A stretch of DNA of 64,000 nucleotides from an uncultured Cellvibrio sp. GTDB taxonomy: Bacteria > Pseudomonadota > Gammaproteobacteria > Pseudomonadales > Cellvibrionaceae. Shown piece after piece: positions 7,465-16,576 of this stretch. Every line of letters begins with the position of its first letter. The first letter of the stretch is position 1. Made by a program: the position numbers and the translations under genes. The notes under the pieces were generated by a model. The model saw only the letters and a program-made list of their open reading frames with translations, had not been told where the DNA came from and made no database searches. The DNA lies in NCBI GenBank assembly GCA_937958105.1, contig CALFXJ010000004.1:186001-250000 (forward strand), given 5' to 3'.

Positions 7465-9672
7465 ATGGACGTTTCACCCCTGCTCAACCACCTCAATGAA
7501 GCCCAGCGCGCCGCCGTGTCGGCCCCGGCGGGCAACCAGCTGATCCTCGCCGGCGCCGGCAGTGGCAAGACGCGTGTGCTGGTGCACCGGATCGCCTGGC
7601 TGATCCAGGTTGAGCAGGTCTCGCCCTATTCGATCATGGCGGTGACCTTTACCAACAAAGCGGCGCGGGAGATGCGCGGCCGGCTGGAAGAACTCTTCAG
7701 CGAAACCCGTCAGAACATCAACACCCGCAACATGTGGGTCGGAACCTTCCACGGCCTTGCGCACCGTTTGCTGAAAGCCCACTGGCAGGACGCGGGCCTG
7801 CCGCAGAATTTCCAGATCCTCGACAGCGACGATCAGCTGCGCCTGATCAAGCGGGTTTACCAGACCCTGAATCTCGACGAGAACAAATGGCCTCACCGCC
7901 AGGCCCAGTGGTATATCAACGGCCAGAAGGATGAGGGCCTGCGTCCGCAGCATATCCAGGAAACCGGAGACCCCTTCGTACGCACCATGCTGCAGATCTA
8001 TCGCGCTTATGAAGAAGACTGCCAGCGGGGCGGCATGGTGGATTTTGCCGAACTGCTGCTGCGCGCCCACGAGTTATGGCTGAACAAGCCGCACATCCTC
8101 GAACACTACCGCAATCGCTTCCCATTCATCCTGGTGGACGAATTTCAGGATACCAACAGTGTGCAGTACGCCTGGCTGCGGGTGCTGGCTGGCAAGCAGT
8201 GTTTTGTGACCGCCGTGGGCGATGACGACCAGTCCATCTACGGCTGGCGCGGCGCCAAGATTGAAAATATCCAGAGCTTTGCTGAAGACTTCGGTAACGC
8301 GCAGACTATTCGTCTGGAACAGAATTACCGTTCCACCTCCATGATCCTCGAAGCTGCCAACGCGGTGATCGCCCACAACTTCGGGCGGCTCGGCAAGGAA
8401 CTTTGGACCGACGGCGCCGAAGGCGAACCCATCTCCCTCTACGCGGCCTACAACGAACAGGATGAAGCGCGTTTTATTGTGGAGCGCATTCAGGAATGGG
8501 TGCGCCAGGGCAGCAATAAAAATGCCTGTGCAATCCTGTATCGCTCCAACGCCCAGTCGCGGGTACTGGAAGAAGCGCTGCTGCGCGAAGGCATTGCGTA
8601 CCGCATCTACGGCGGCCAGCGATTCTATGATCGGCTCGAGATTAAAAACGCCGTTGCCTACATGCGCCTGATCAACAATCCCCATGACGATGCGGCTTTT
8701 GAGCGGGTCATCAATACACCTACGCGCGGTATCGGCGGCAAGACGGTAGACGATATCCGACAGTTCGCGCGGGAGAATGGTTGTTCACTTTGGCGTGCCG
8801 CAGAGTTGATGATCGCCAATCGCGTGTTGACTGCACGGGCCGGCAATGCAGTGCAGGGTTTTATAACGCTGGTAAGCAAGCTTGCCCATGATGCCAATGA
8901 AATTGATATTCACGGCGATGTGCCGACCCTGGACCACATCGCCCGCCAAGTGATTGAAGAAACCGGCCTGCTGGATTTCCACCAGAGTGAAAAAGGTGAG
9001 AAAGGTCAGGCACGCGGTGAAAACCTGCAGGAACTGGTCAACGCCTGCCGCGTGTTTGATGTCGATGAAGAAGATGAGATGTCAGCGCTGCAGCAGTTTC
9101 TGGATACAGCAGCGCTGGATGCCGGCGAAACCCAGGCCGATGAATTTGAAGATGCGGTGCAGATGATGACACTGCACTCCGCCAAAGGTCTGGAATTTCC
9201 CCTGGTGTTCATGGCCGGTGTGGAAGAAGGCCTGTTTCCGCATAAGATGTCTGCCGACGATCCCGATCGCCTCGAAGAAGAACGTCGCCTGTGTTATGTG
9301 GGCATTACCCGTGCCATGGAAAAACTTTATATCAGTTATGCTGAAACCCGGCGCTTATACGGCAATGAAACCTTTAATGCCGTGTCCCGCTTTGTAAAGG
9401 AAATTCCGGCAAAATGTATCCAGGAAGTGCGTTTGAAAACCGCCGTGACCCGACCGGTCAGCTACCAACGCAATGCCGGTGGTGCGCGTCTGAGTGACAG
9501 TGGTGAAGGCACCGGCTTCCATCTCGGTCAGCGCGTGCAGCACGCCATCTTCGGTGAAGGCGTAATACTGCATTTTGAAGGCCAGGGTGCGGGTGCGCGG
9601 GTGCAGGTGAATTTTGATAATGAAGGCAGCAAATGGTTGATGATGCAATATGCGAATCTGGCGGCAATTTAA
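7465..9672 (+). CDS. uvrD: DNA helicase II UvrD
   Basis: A 735-residue superfamily 1A helicase that unwinds DNA 3'-5' in nucleotide-excision and mismatch repair. The N-terminus MDVSPLLNHLNEAQRAAVSA closely follows E. coli UvrD. Walker A AGAGSGKT is at residues ~29-36, TFTNKAAREM (motif Ia) follows, motif II is DEFQDTN, motif III QSIYGWRGA, and motif V/VI regions TLHSAKGLEFP and YVGITRAMEKL are intact. The C-terminal GQRVQHAIFGEGVIL tail is the UvrD-type C-terminal domain that contacts partner proteins. ATG 7465 is preferred over GTG 7459 from family alignment. A LexA-box candidate upstream suggests SOS induction. Confidence 0.95.
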   Translation: MDVSPLLNHLNEAQRAAVSAPAGNQLILAGAGSGKTRVLVHRIAWLIQVEQVSPYSIMAVTFTNKAAREMRGRLEELFSETRQNINTRNMWVGTFHGLAHRLLKAHWQDAGLPQNFQILDSDDQLRLIKRVYQTLNLDENKWPHRQAQWYINGQKDEGLRPQHIQETGDPFVRTMLQIYRAYEEDCQRGGMVDFAELLLRAHELWLNKPHILEHYRNRFPFILVDEFQDTNSVQYAWLRVLAGKQCFVTAVGDDDQSIYGWRGAKIENIQSFAEDFGNAQTIRLEQNYRSTSMILEAANAVIAHNFGRLGKELWTDGAEGEPISLYAAYNEQDEARFIVERIQEWVRQGSNKNACAILYRSNAQSRVLEEALLREGIAYRIYGGQRFYDRLEIKNAVAYMRLINNPHDDAAFERVINTPTRGIGGKTVDDIRQFARENGCSLWRAAELMIANRVLTARAGNAVQGFITLVSKLAHDANEIDIHGDVPTLDHIARQVIEETGLLDFHQSEKGEKGQARGENLQELVNACRVFDVDEEDEMSALQQFLDTAALDAGETQADEFEDAVQMMTLHSAKGLEFPLVFMAGVEEGLFPHKMSADDPDRLEEERRLCYVGITRAMEKLYISYAETRRLYGNETFNAVSRFVKEIPAKCIQEVRLKTAVTRPVSYQRNAGGARLSDSGEGTGFHLGQRVQHAIFGEGVILHFEGQGAGARVQVNFDNEGSKWLMMQYANLAAI

Positions 9673-9747
9673 CAAGCCGCCGATTGCATGGCGCAGGTCG
9701 CAATTTACAATAACAAACACCGCTTACAACAATAATCAATAACGATC

Positions 9748-10908
9748 ATGACTGAAGCATCCTCAAAAAAACTCAATTGGTATCCTCTGATTATCCTCGC
9801 TCTGGTTGCTGCACTGGTGCTGTTATTCTCGCTGCTGGTACTGGAAAAAACCCGCGTTAAAACCGGTAGTGCAACAGCATTTGAAAAAGCTGTTCAGCCG
9901 AGTTATCGCTGGCGCATGGTGACCACCTGGCCCAAAAATTTTCCCGGTCTGGGCACGACAGCAGAAACCTTCGCGCAATATGTAAAAGAGATGAGCGATG
10001 GGCGCCTGCAGATTCACGTGTATGGCGCGAATGAAATTGTCCCGCCCATGGGGGTGTTCGATGCGGTCTCTAATGGCAGTGTAGAGATGGGCCACGGCGG
10101 CTCTTATTACTGGCGAGGCAAGTCGCCTGCCGCGCAATTTTTTACCACTATCCCTTTTGGTATGACCGCGCAGGAGATGAACGGCTGGCTGCATCATGGC
10201 GGCGGACTTGAGTTGTGGCGTGAAATCTATGCGCCCTTCAATCTGATCCCGTTTGCGGGTGGCAACACGGGTGTGCAGATGGCGGGCTGGTTTAATCGCG
10301 AGATCAATCGCATTGAAGATCTGCGCGGTTTAAAGATGCGTATCCCGGGGATGGCCGGCGACGTCTTCAATCGTGCCGGTGGTACCTCGGTCAATATTCC
10401 CGGTGGCGAACTCTACACCGCGTTGCAGACCGGTGTGATTGACGCAGCAGAGTGGGTCGGCCCGGAGAATGACCTGGCATTCGGATTTCATCAGGTAGCG
10501 AAATATTATTACTACCCCGGCTGGCAGGAGCCGGGTTCAACGCTGGAGTTGATTGTGAACAAGCAGGCCTTTGAGGCCTTGCCGGATGATCTGCAGGCTA
10601 TCATCACCGTAGCTGCCCGCGCGTCCAACCAGGATATGCTGGATCGTTACACGGCGCGCAACAATGCCGCCTTAAAAGAGCTGACTGAAAAAGGCGTGGA
10701 AGTACGACGCCTGCCGGACGAGGTACTGAAACACCTGCGCAACATCAGCATGCAGCTCTACGCGGAACAGGCTGCCCAGGACCCTGTCTTCCGCAAAGTC
10801 TATGACTCTTACCGGGAATTTCTGCAGATGGTGACGGAGTATCACCGGATCTCAGAGCATACCTACTTTGATGTGCGTGAACGGACCCAGGAATCATTGA
10901 GCGATTAA
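9748..10908 (+). CDS. TRAP transporter solute-binding protein, DctP/TakP family
   Basis: A 386-residue periplasmic binding protein, probably tethered by an N-terminal hydrophobic helix (residues ~12-32, WYPLIILALVAALVLLFSLL) without an obvious signal-peptidase site or lipobox. The segments WPKNFPGLGTTAETFAQYVKE, VFDAVSNGSVEMGHGGSYYW and RGLKMRIPGMAGDVFNRAGG fit the TakP-like branch, which commonly binds 2-oxo acids or other carboxylates. The matching dctQM permease pair is ~3.4 kb away on the opposite strand. Its 3' end overlaps the convergent FG-GAP gene by 15 bp. Confidence 0.88.
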   Translation: MTEASSKKLNWYPLIILALVAALVLLFSLLVLEKTRVKTGSATAFEKAVQPSYRWRMVTTWPKNFPGLGTTAETFAQYVKEMSDGRLQIHVYGANEIVPPMGVFDAVSNGSVEMGHGGSYYWRGKSPAAQFFTTIPFGMTAQEMNGWLHHGGGLELWREIYAPFNLIPFAGGNTGVQMAGWFNREINRIEDLRGLKMRIPGMAGDVFNRAGGTSVNIPGGELYTALQTGVIDAAEWVGPENDLAFGFHQVAKYYYYPGWQEPGSTLELIVNKQAFEALPDDLQAIITVAARASNQDMLDRYTARNNAALKELTEKGVEVRRLPDEVLKHLRNISMQLYAEQAAQDPVFRKVYDSYREFLQMVTEYHRISEHTYFDVRERTQESLSD

Positions 10909-12360
10909 GAAGTGCACTTGATTGCGCAGATCAGTTTTTTCCTGCGCATCGAAGGGCAAGACCAGATCATCCCGGCCATCATTGTTCACATCCATCACCC
11001 GCGCTTTGGAGCCATCACGCGGTAAGACGACATTGAACTGCATCCGTTCGCGGCTAAACAGCGCAGTGTTGTCACTGCGATTTACGATAAGGCGCTGTTG
11101 CTTTTCACCCACCCACAGGTCTTTGTGAGTTGCGTCTGCCCTGCCTGCGAGTTGAAACAACGGCAGGTCCACGCGGCCGCTGCTGATACTGATGCTGGCG
11201 GTGGCTTTATGAACGTGATCCGGCTTTTCATTGAAGCTGCGATCATCCTTCATGCGATAAAAAAGAACTTCCATCCCGGCACTGCCGCTGATCAGCGCGC
11301 GCACCATCATGCCCAGCCCAAAATGGGCGCTGGGTGTATAAAAGTCGCGCCGTCCATCGCCATCAATATCCGCAAAGGTTGATTCGAACTGAATGCCGCG
11401 CGTATTGATGCGGGTATCCGGTTGTGTTTCAAACCGAAGCCCGGCTTCACCGGCCCGGCCATAGTGAATCAGGTAGTCGTAACGCTGTTCCAGCGCATCC
11501 GCAAAGGCTTCGCGACGAATGATGATGTCAGCCAGGCCATCACCATCCAGATCCGTAATATCGAGCAGGCGATGGATGATCAGGCCGTTGTAATCGCGGC
11601 CGTCGCCTGGGCGCAGACTGGCCTGACTGTCTGAAGCGATCTGTAATCCCGGCCGATAAATTCGGGGCTGCGCCGGAAAACGGCGATCATCGCGCTGTTC
11701 AAATACCAGCAGTTGATCATCGCGGGCAAAGACGATGTCGGTCCTGCCATCAAGATTGGTGTCGATCAGGTAAGGTTTGCGCGGCGCATAGCGCGGAGCA
11801 TTTTCATAGGTTTCCACGAAGGCATCTACCGCCAGTGGAAAGTGCACAAAACTACCGTCTTCCTGTTGCTGCCACAGGTGGTATGCCGTGAAATCCGGGA
11901 TCAGAAGATCATGCAGCCCCGAATCGGTAACCTCCACCACCATCTCACTGTGTCGCAGGCGTTTGGGATCGGGCAGTGCATAAATGGAGGTGGTCTTTAT
12001 CAGCGGCGTGATCGAACCATCCTCCATTGAATAGCGACTCACGCCGTCAGTCGTGTGAAATACCAGCTGCTGTTGAGCGTGGCCGGCGAGCTTCATTGCG
12101 CTGAAAAATTGTGCCTTGGGCGGAATGGTGAGTGTGCGGGCGGTGAAGTGATTGAGATCAATGAGGGAGAGCCAGCGATTCTCCGCACCATGGCCGGACA
12201 CGGCCAGATACTCATCGGTTATCCGTATGACGTCACCATTGGCCGGATGCGAGAGAGCGGTTGTCTTGAGGTTGAATGCCAATGTCTGGCCGTGCACTGA
12301 TGTGCATAGCGCCAATATTCCAGCGAGCCAAAAAAGTCTGATCACAGTCGTCCCGTCCAA
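10894..12360 (-). CDS. Secreted FG-GAP/VCBS repeat protein with calcium-loop motifs
   Basis: A 488-residue protein with a signal peptide (LFWLAGILALCTSVHGQ). At least four Asp-rich loops of the D-x-[ND]-x-DG-x-x-D type are visible (DTNLDGRTD, DLDGDGLAD, DIDGDGRRD, DVNNDGRDD). They are spaced as in FG-GAP/VCBS beta-propeller repeats, where they bind calcium. No catalytic domain is recognised. It is probably a periplasmic or outer-envelope protein. It sits convergently between the TRAP binding protein and yceI and shows no operon partner. Confidence 0.75.
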   Translation of the reverse strand: MDGTTVIRLFWLAGILALCTSVHGQTLAFNLKTTALSHPANGDVIRITDEYLAVSGHGAENRWLSLIDLNHFTARTLTIPPKAQFFSAMKLAGHAQQQLVFHTTDGVSRYSMEDGSITPLIKTTSIYALPDPKRLRHSEMVVEVTDSGLHDLLIPDFTAYHLWQQQEDGSFVHFPLAVDAFVETYENAPRYAPRKPYLIDTNLDGRTDIVFARDDQLLVFEQRDDRRFPAQPRIYRPGLQIASDSQASLRPGDGRDYNGLIIHRLLDITDLDGDGLADIIIRREAFADALEQRYDYLIHYGRAGEAGLRFETQPDTRINTRGIQFESTFADIDGDGRRDFYTPSAHFGLGMMVRALISGSAGMEVLFYRMKDDRSFNEKPDHVHKATASISISSGRVDLPLFQLAGRADATHKDLWVGEKQQRLIVNRSDNTALFSRERMQFNVVLPRDGSKARVMDVNNDGRDDLVLPFDAQEKTDLRNQVHFLIAQ

Positions 12361-12471
12361 TGAATTCCATCGCGCTTATAGACAAGTGGATCCTGAATTA
12401 TTTCGCGCCGACCCCTGCTCGCCGGGCCAGCATTGTTGTGGCTGTGATCCACAGCCCAGATTGTAAAAATA

Positions 12472-12498
12472 AAAACGGGAGACATTGTCTCCCGTTTT
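12472..12498 (-). terminator. Strong hairpin terminator, probably for yceI
   Basis: A 12-bp perfect stem (12472-12483 with 12487-12498) with a three-base loop lies downstream of yceI. Read on the minus strand, it is followed by a run of Ts interrupted by one A, so it can stop transcription leaving yceI before the FG-GAP gene. Confidence 0.85.
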
Positions 12499-12591
12499 GT
12501 GGTTTGGAAACTTTTGAAAACCGTCAGCCAGCCTGCCCGTATCTTCAGAAGTTCTCAAGACTTTTCAGTCGTGAAGCGATCAGGCCAGAAA

Positions 12592-13167
12592 TTATTGCTT
12601 GATACCTTCTACGTGCAGCTCGAGTTTAACAGTCTGCGAAGCCGGGCCGAGATCCTGCTTGATGTTGAAGTCTTTCAGCGCGAATTCGGTTTCACCCTCA
12701 AAGCCTACGCGATAACCGCCCCAGGGATCCTTACCTTCGCCCACTTTGTCCACCTCAATGGTGATGCTTTTGGTTACGCCATTCAGCGTCAGGTCACCGA
12801 TGATATCGAACTCACCGTCACCATCGGGCACAATTTTCTTGCTGACAAAAGTGGCCTTCGGAAATTTTTCAACATTAAGGAAATCACCGCTGCGCAGGTG
12901 TTTATCGCGCTCGGCGTGGTTACTGTCGATGCTGGTGGTATCAATGGTGACGTTGATGGTGCTGGCTTCAAGGTTTTTGGGATCGTAAGTGAATTCGCCG
13001 CTGAAGGTGTTGAAACGGCCGGTGAGGTAGCTGTAACCCAGATGCTTGATGCTGAAGTTGATGGAGGCGTGAGCACCGGCGGTATCGATAACATACTTAT
13101 CAGCCAGAGCCGGCAGGCTGACCAGGCCGGCGGCAGCGAAAGCTAAAACGGCGAGTGATTTTTTCAT
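12592..13167 (-). CDS. yceI: YceI-family periplasmic protein
   Basis: A 191-residue lipocalin-like beta-barrel protein with a cleavable signal peptide (MKKSLAVLAFAAAGLVSLPALA). The mature part starts DKYVIDTAGAHASINFSIKH and contains the GDLTLNGVTKSI motif typical of the YceI family, whose members bind isoprenoid or amphiphilic ligands in the periplasm. It follows a cytochrome b561 gene (yceJ type) after 55 bp, the same pairing as yceJ-yceI of E. coli, which suggests a shared transcript ending at the terminator near 12.48 kb. Confidence 0.93.
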   Translation of the reverse strand: MKKSLAVLAFAAAGLVSLPALADKYVIDTAGAHASINFSIKHLGYSYLTGRFNTFSGEFTYDPKNLEASTINVTIDTTSIDSNHAERDKHLRSGDFLNVEKFPKATFVSKKIVPDGDGEFDIIGDLTLNGVTKSITIEVDKVGEGKDPWGGYRVGFEGETEFALKDFNIKQDLGPASQTVKLELHVEGIKQ

Positions 13168-13222
13168 TCTAATTCTCCTGAATTGACCATTGATTCAAAC
13201 AACATGTGAAGGAAATCATTGA

Positions 13223-13810
13223 CTACCGATTGTCCGTTGATGATTTTTCATCAGCGGATAATTTTTTAATTGGCTTTAACATGCGTATCAGCGTACGGTC
13301 GCGCATTACAAAATGATGTATCAATGCGGCAAGGGCGTGCAGAGCAGCGACTATGACAATACCCCAGGCGAGGAGTTCATGGATCAACCCGGCGCGGTCG
13401 ACATTGGCAGCACTGAGTTGGATAAACGATGGGAAGTGGATCACATCAAACAGGCTCGCGGCCTTGCCATCCGCTGTAGTAATCAGGTAACCGCTGATGA
13501 TGACGATAAAGATCAGCCCATACAGCAGGTATTTGACCAGGCGGGAAAGCAGCAGGGTTGCACGGCTGTAGCTGGGCAAGGCGCGCGGAGCGGGATTGAT
13601 CCACCGCCAGAGGATCCGCAGGACCATCAGCAACAGCAACACCAGCCCGAGGCTGATGTGCAGCGCGGGTCCCTTGTGATACCAGGGCGAGTAATAACTC
13701 AGTCCGGTCATGTACACGCCCAGGCCGAACAGGAAGAAAATCAGCAGGGCGCTGACCCAGTGCAAGAGAATGGTAAAGAGTCCATACCCGGCAGTAGAGT
13801 CTTTTAACAT
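13223..13810 (-). CDS. yceJ: Cytochrome b561 family membrane protein (YceJ type)
   Basis: A 195-residue inner-membrane protein with four predicted helices and the heme-ligand histidines expected for bacterial cytochrome b561 (LLHWVSALL, ALHISLGLVLL, LIHELLAW, ALHALAALIHH). It probably moves electrons between quinone and a periplasmic partner. ATG 13810 is used because it begins the conserved TAGYGLFTILLHW region; the open frame runs further upstream into yciA. It lies 4 bp after the YciA-type gene and 55 bp before yceI, giving a three-gene operon. Confidence 0.88.
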   Translation of the reverse strand: MLKDSTAGYGLFTILLHWVSALLIFFLFGLGVYMTGLSYYSPWYHKGPALHISLGLVLLLLMVLRILWRWINPAPRALPSYSRATLLLSRLVKYLLYGLIFIVIISGYLITTADGKAASLFDVIHFPSFIQLSAANVDRAGLIHELLAWGIVIVAALHALAALIHHFVMRDRTLIRMLKPIKKLSADEKSSTDNR

Positions 13811-13814
13811 GGCA

Positions 13815-14234
13815 TCAGTCTCGCGGCACAGGGCGGGTGCGACCGTTATCATCGATGGCAACGTAGACAAACTCACCTTCCGTCACCTTGGCCACTTCAC
13901 CGGTTTTGCAGACTTTGATCCACACCTCGATCATGGTGCGGATGGAAGTCCGCCCGATGTCCTGTGCTGAGGCGTAGCAACTGACAGTCGCGCCCACCGG
14001 TACCGGCCGTAAAAATACCATACTGCCGACGGCGACGGTGGTCACTCGTCCTTTGGCGATTTCCTGGGCCAGGATCGCGCCCGCCAGATCCATCTGCGTC
14101 ATCAGCCAGCCGCCGAAGATATCGCCATAGGGGTTGGTATCGGAGGGCATCGACAGTGTCTGCAGGGTAAGCTTGCCGCTGGGTGAAGGGTCTTGGTCGA
14201 GATGATGCAGGGCCATAAGTTTATCCATCAGCAT
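13815..14234 (-). CDS. YciA-type acyl-CoA thioesterase
   Basis: A 139-residue hot-dog thioesterase. The segment DTNPYGDIFGGWLMTQMDLAG contains the N-G-IFGG-D pattern of YciA/BFIT-type acyl-CoA hydrolases, and the C-terminal half has the expected EGEFVYVAID strand. It probably hydrolyses medium to long acyl-CoA in the cytoplasm. Three in-frame ATGs exist within the first seven codons; the first is listed, but the third (MALHHLD) is also plausible. It heads the yciA-yceJ-yceI group. Confidence 0.87.
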   Translation of the reverse strand: MLMDKLMALHHLDQDPSPSGKLTLQTLSMPSDTNPYGDIFGGWLMTQMDLAGAILAQEIAKGRVTTVAVGSMVFLRPVPVGATVSCYASAQDIGRTSIRTMIEVWIKVCKTGEVAKVTEGEFVYVAIDDNGRTRPVPRD

Positions 14235-14264
14235 TAAGTTGATAACTAACGTAGCATAGCTTTA

Positions 14265-15644
14265 TTACCCTTGGGAGTTGAGCGTCTCCGGCAGCCAGGT
14301 AATTAATGTTGGCCATAGGGCAAGTACACACAACAATAGCACCTGCAGCAGGATAAAAGGCACTACCCCGCGATAAATATCCAGTGTGCGCACACTGGCC
14401 GGTGCTACCCCGCGCAAATAGAACAGAGCAAACCCGAACGGCGGTGTCAGGAATGACGTCTGCAGATTCACGGCAATCATTATGCCCAGCCAGACAGGAT
14501 CCACCCCCATGGCCAGCAATACCGGGCCTACAATCGGCACGACCACGAAGGTGATTTCGATAAAATCCAGGATAAATCCGAGAACAAAGATAATCGCCAT
14601 CACGATCAGCACCGCTGTAAACCTGCCGCCAGGCAACTGGTTGAAGAACTGATGGACCAGCTCTTCCCCACCGAAACCGCGGAATACCAGTGAAAACAAT
14701 GAGGCACCGATCAGGATGGCAAAGATCATAGCGCTGACCTCAGTGGTAGAGCGGGCTACCTCGGTCAATCGCTGCCAGTTCAGCTGTCGCTTCCACAACG
14801 CCAGCAGGGAAGCCCCGAAAGCCCCAACACCCGCAGCCTCTGTCGGGGTAGCCACACCCAGCAGGATTGAGCCCAGCACCAGAGCAATCAGCAGCAATAC
14901 CGGTACCAGCCGGCCGAGGAGTTGCCATAGGGGGACCCCTTCATTCTCGATTACTGTAGGCACACGCTGTGGCTTAAAGCGCGCCATGCACAACACATAG
15001 ACAATGTAGAGCACGACCAGCAGCACCCCGGGAACCAGCGCCCCCATGAACAGATCGCCAATGGAGATAGTGCGCGGGTTATAGATCCCCTGACTCAACT
15101 GCGCCTGCTGGTAAGCGCTGGACAGCACATCCCCCAGCAGAACCAACGCGATGGACGGTGGGATAATCTGCCCCAGGGTGCCGGTGGCACAGATGGTGCC
15201 GCAGGCAAATGAGGGCGCATAACCCCGCTTGAGCATAGTGGGCAGAGACAGCAGTCCCATGGTCACGACCGTGGCTCCCACGATGCCGGTGCTGGCCGCC
15301 AGCAGCGCACCTACGATGACCACAGAGATGCCCAGGCCACCGGGCAGTCGTCCACAGGCTTTGGTCATGCTCTCCAGCAGCTCCTCTGCCAGACGCGATT
15401 TCTCCAGCATCACCCCCATGAACACGAACAGTGGCACGGCGACGAGCGTGTAATTATTCATGATCCCGAACAGGCGCGCCGGAAAGCTCCGCAGCCAGCT
15501 GGGATCAAAGTAGCCGGTGACGATGCCGACGCCGGCAAACAGCAGGGCCACCCCAGCGAGCGTAAATGCCACCGGATAGCCCAGCAGCAAGGCACCGCAG
15601 ATGGCCACAAACATCAGCAGCGGAATAAGCTCCACCCACATCAT
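14265..15644 (-). CDS. dctM: TRAP transporter large permease DctM
   Basis: A 459-residue membrane protein with about a dozen hydrophobic segments and the TRAP large-subunit pattern (LGYPVAFTLAGVALLFAGVG, NYTLVAVPLFVFMGVMLEKS, LGQIIPPSIALVLLGDVL, TPTEAAGVGAFG). It forms the sodium-coupled transport channel with DctQ. Its start codon overlaps the dctQ stop by four bases. The cognate binding protein is likely the one at 9748-10908, because no DctP gene is adjacent. Confidence 0.93.
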   Translation of the reverse strand: MMWVELIPLLMFVAICGALLLGYPVAFTLAGVALLFAGVGIVTGYFDPSWLRSFPARLFGIMNNYTLVAVPLFVFMGVMLEKSRLAEELLESMTKACGRLPGGLGISVVIVGALLAASTGIVGATVVTMGLLSLPTMLKRGYAPSFACGTICATGTLGQIIPPSIALVLLGDVLSSAYQQAQLSQGIYNPRTISIGDLFMGALVPGVLLVVLYIVYVLCMARFKPQRVPTVIENEGVPLWQLLGRLVPVLLLIALVLGSILLGVATPTEAAGVGAFGASLLALWKRQLNWQRLTEVARSTTEVSAMIFAILIGASLFSLVFRGFGGEELVHQFFNQLPGGRFTAVLIVMAIIFVLGFILDFIEITFVVVPIVGPVLLAMGVDPVWLGIMIAVNLQTSFLTPPFGFALFYLRGVAPASVRTLDIYRGVVPFILLQVLLLCVLALWPTLITWLPETLNSQG

Positions 15645-16195
15645 TGCTCCGCCTCCCCGGCTCCGCTGGTTACACCCATCAACAACAGGAGATTACGCAG
15701 CAGCTCGGCACAGGCCTGCAGACTCAGGGTAATCGCCATCAGGGGAATCAGTGACTTGAGCAGATACACCGCACCCAGGCCACCGGAGTCAGTGGAGCCT
15801 TCGCGGATAGCCCAGGAGCTGGCCACGAACTCACGGCTGATGAAGCCGGTGAAGATCGCCACCGGCAACAGAAAGATCAGGCAGCCAAGACTGTCGATCC
15901 AGGCGCGGCGACGAACGGAAAAACGACGGTAAAGAATATCCACCCGCACATGGCCATCGCGTTTGAGGGTATAACCTGCAGCCAGTAAAAACACGGCGGC
16001 ATGCATATAAGTCACCGACTCCTGCAGTGCAATCGAGCCGATGTCGAAGCCGCGTCGCAATATCACGACGACGCAGGTAGCCACCACCATCATTACCGTA
16101 AGCCAGGCAATGCTGCGGCCAATAAACAAGGTAATTCCATCGAGCAGCCTCACGAGTCGTTGAGGCCAGGGCTTAGGCGTGCGGGTGAAATCCAT
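15641..16195 (-). CDS. dctQ: TRAP transporter small permease DctQ
   Basis: A 184-residue protein with four predicted membrane helices (RSIAWLTVMMVVATCVVVILRR, YMHAAVFLLAAGYTLKRDGH, CLIFLLPVAIFTGFISREF, LKSLIPLMAITLSLQ). The segment LKRDGHVRVDILYRRF is characteristic of DctQ subunits. It is translationally coupled to dctM by a 4-bp overlap. The upstream side is occupied by a decayed RHS remnant, which may have replaced whatever originally preceded this operon. Confidence 0.92.
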   Translation of the reverse strand: MDFTRTPKPWPQRLVRLLDGITLFIGRSIAWLTVMMVVATCVVVILRRGFDIGSIALQESVTYMHAAVFLLAAGYTLKRDGHVRVDILYRRFSVRRRAWIDSLGCLIFLLPVAIFTGFISREFVASSWAIREGSTDSGGLGAVYLLKSLIPLMAITLSLQACAELLRNLLLLMGVTSGAGEAEQ

Positions 16196-16281
16196 AGCGA
16201 TCCGGGTGTCCCCATTATTGTCATTGTTGGGAATTCGGGCCGCATTATAACGTTAATTGGCGGTAAAACTGACAGCTGCAA

Positions 16282-16476
16282 GTTAACGGCCTCAACCAAT
16301 ATACCGGTATTGCCGGCCAGACCGTCAAGCATGACGCCAACGGCAACATGACATCGGAAGGTGGAGTAAGCTACACCTACGACAATGAGAATCGTCTAAT
16401 CCAAGTCGTATCGCCAAGCCACACTGCGGATCTGGAATATGATCCCAAAGGTCGTTTGATGAAATATACAGTATAA
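16282..16476 (+). pseudogene. RHS/YD-repeat protein fragment
   Basis: A 65-codon open segment with no start codon reads VNGLNQYTGIAGQTVKHDAN followed by GNMTSEGG, YTYDNENRLIQV and LEYDPKGRLMKYTV, then a stop. These are textbook RHS/YD-repeat signatures from the shell that encapsulates C-terminal toxins in RHS proteins, which are normally over 1000 residues long. The upstream hundreds of codons are absent, so this is a relic of a larger gene. Confidence 0.8.
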
Positions 16477-16489
16477 GGTGTGGCGTACT

Positions 16490-16564
16490 TCCGGTGGGAC
16501 TTCTGCTTACAGAAACGAAGGGGGCAAGCAGACCCATAAAATCCGTCTGAAAGATGAACAGTAG
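16490..16564 (+). pseudogene. Possible C-terminal tail of the RHS toxin
   Basis: In a different frame from the YD-repeat fragment, 24 codons (GGTSAYRNEGGKQTHKIRLK) end at TAG 16562-16564. The stop directly precedes the ribosome-binding site of the putative immunity gene, as expected for the last codons of a toxin domain followed by its immunity partner. The segment is short, so this is an inference from position. Confidence 0.3.
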
Positions 16565-16576
16565 AGGAGTGTCTCC

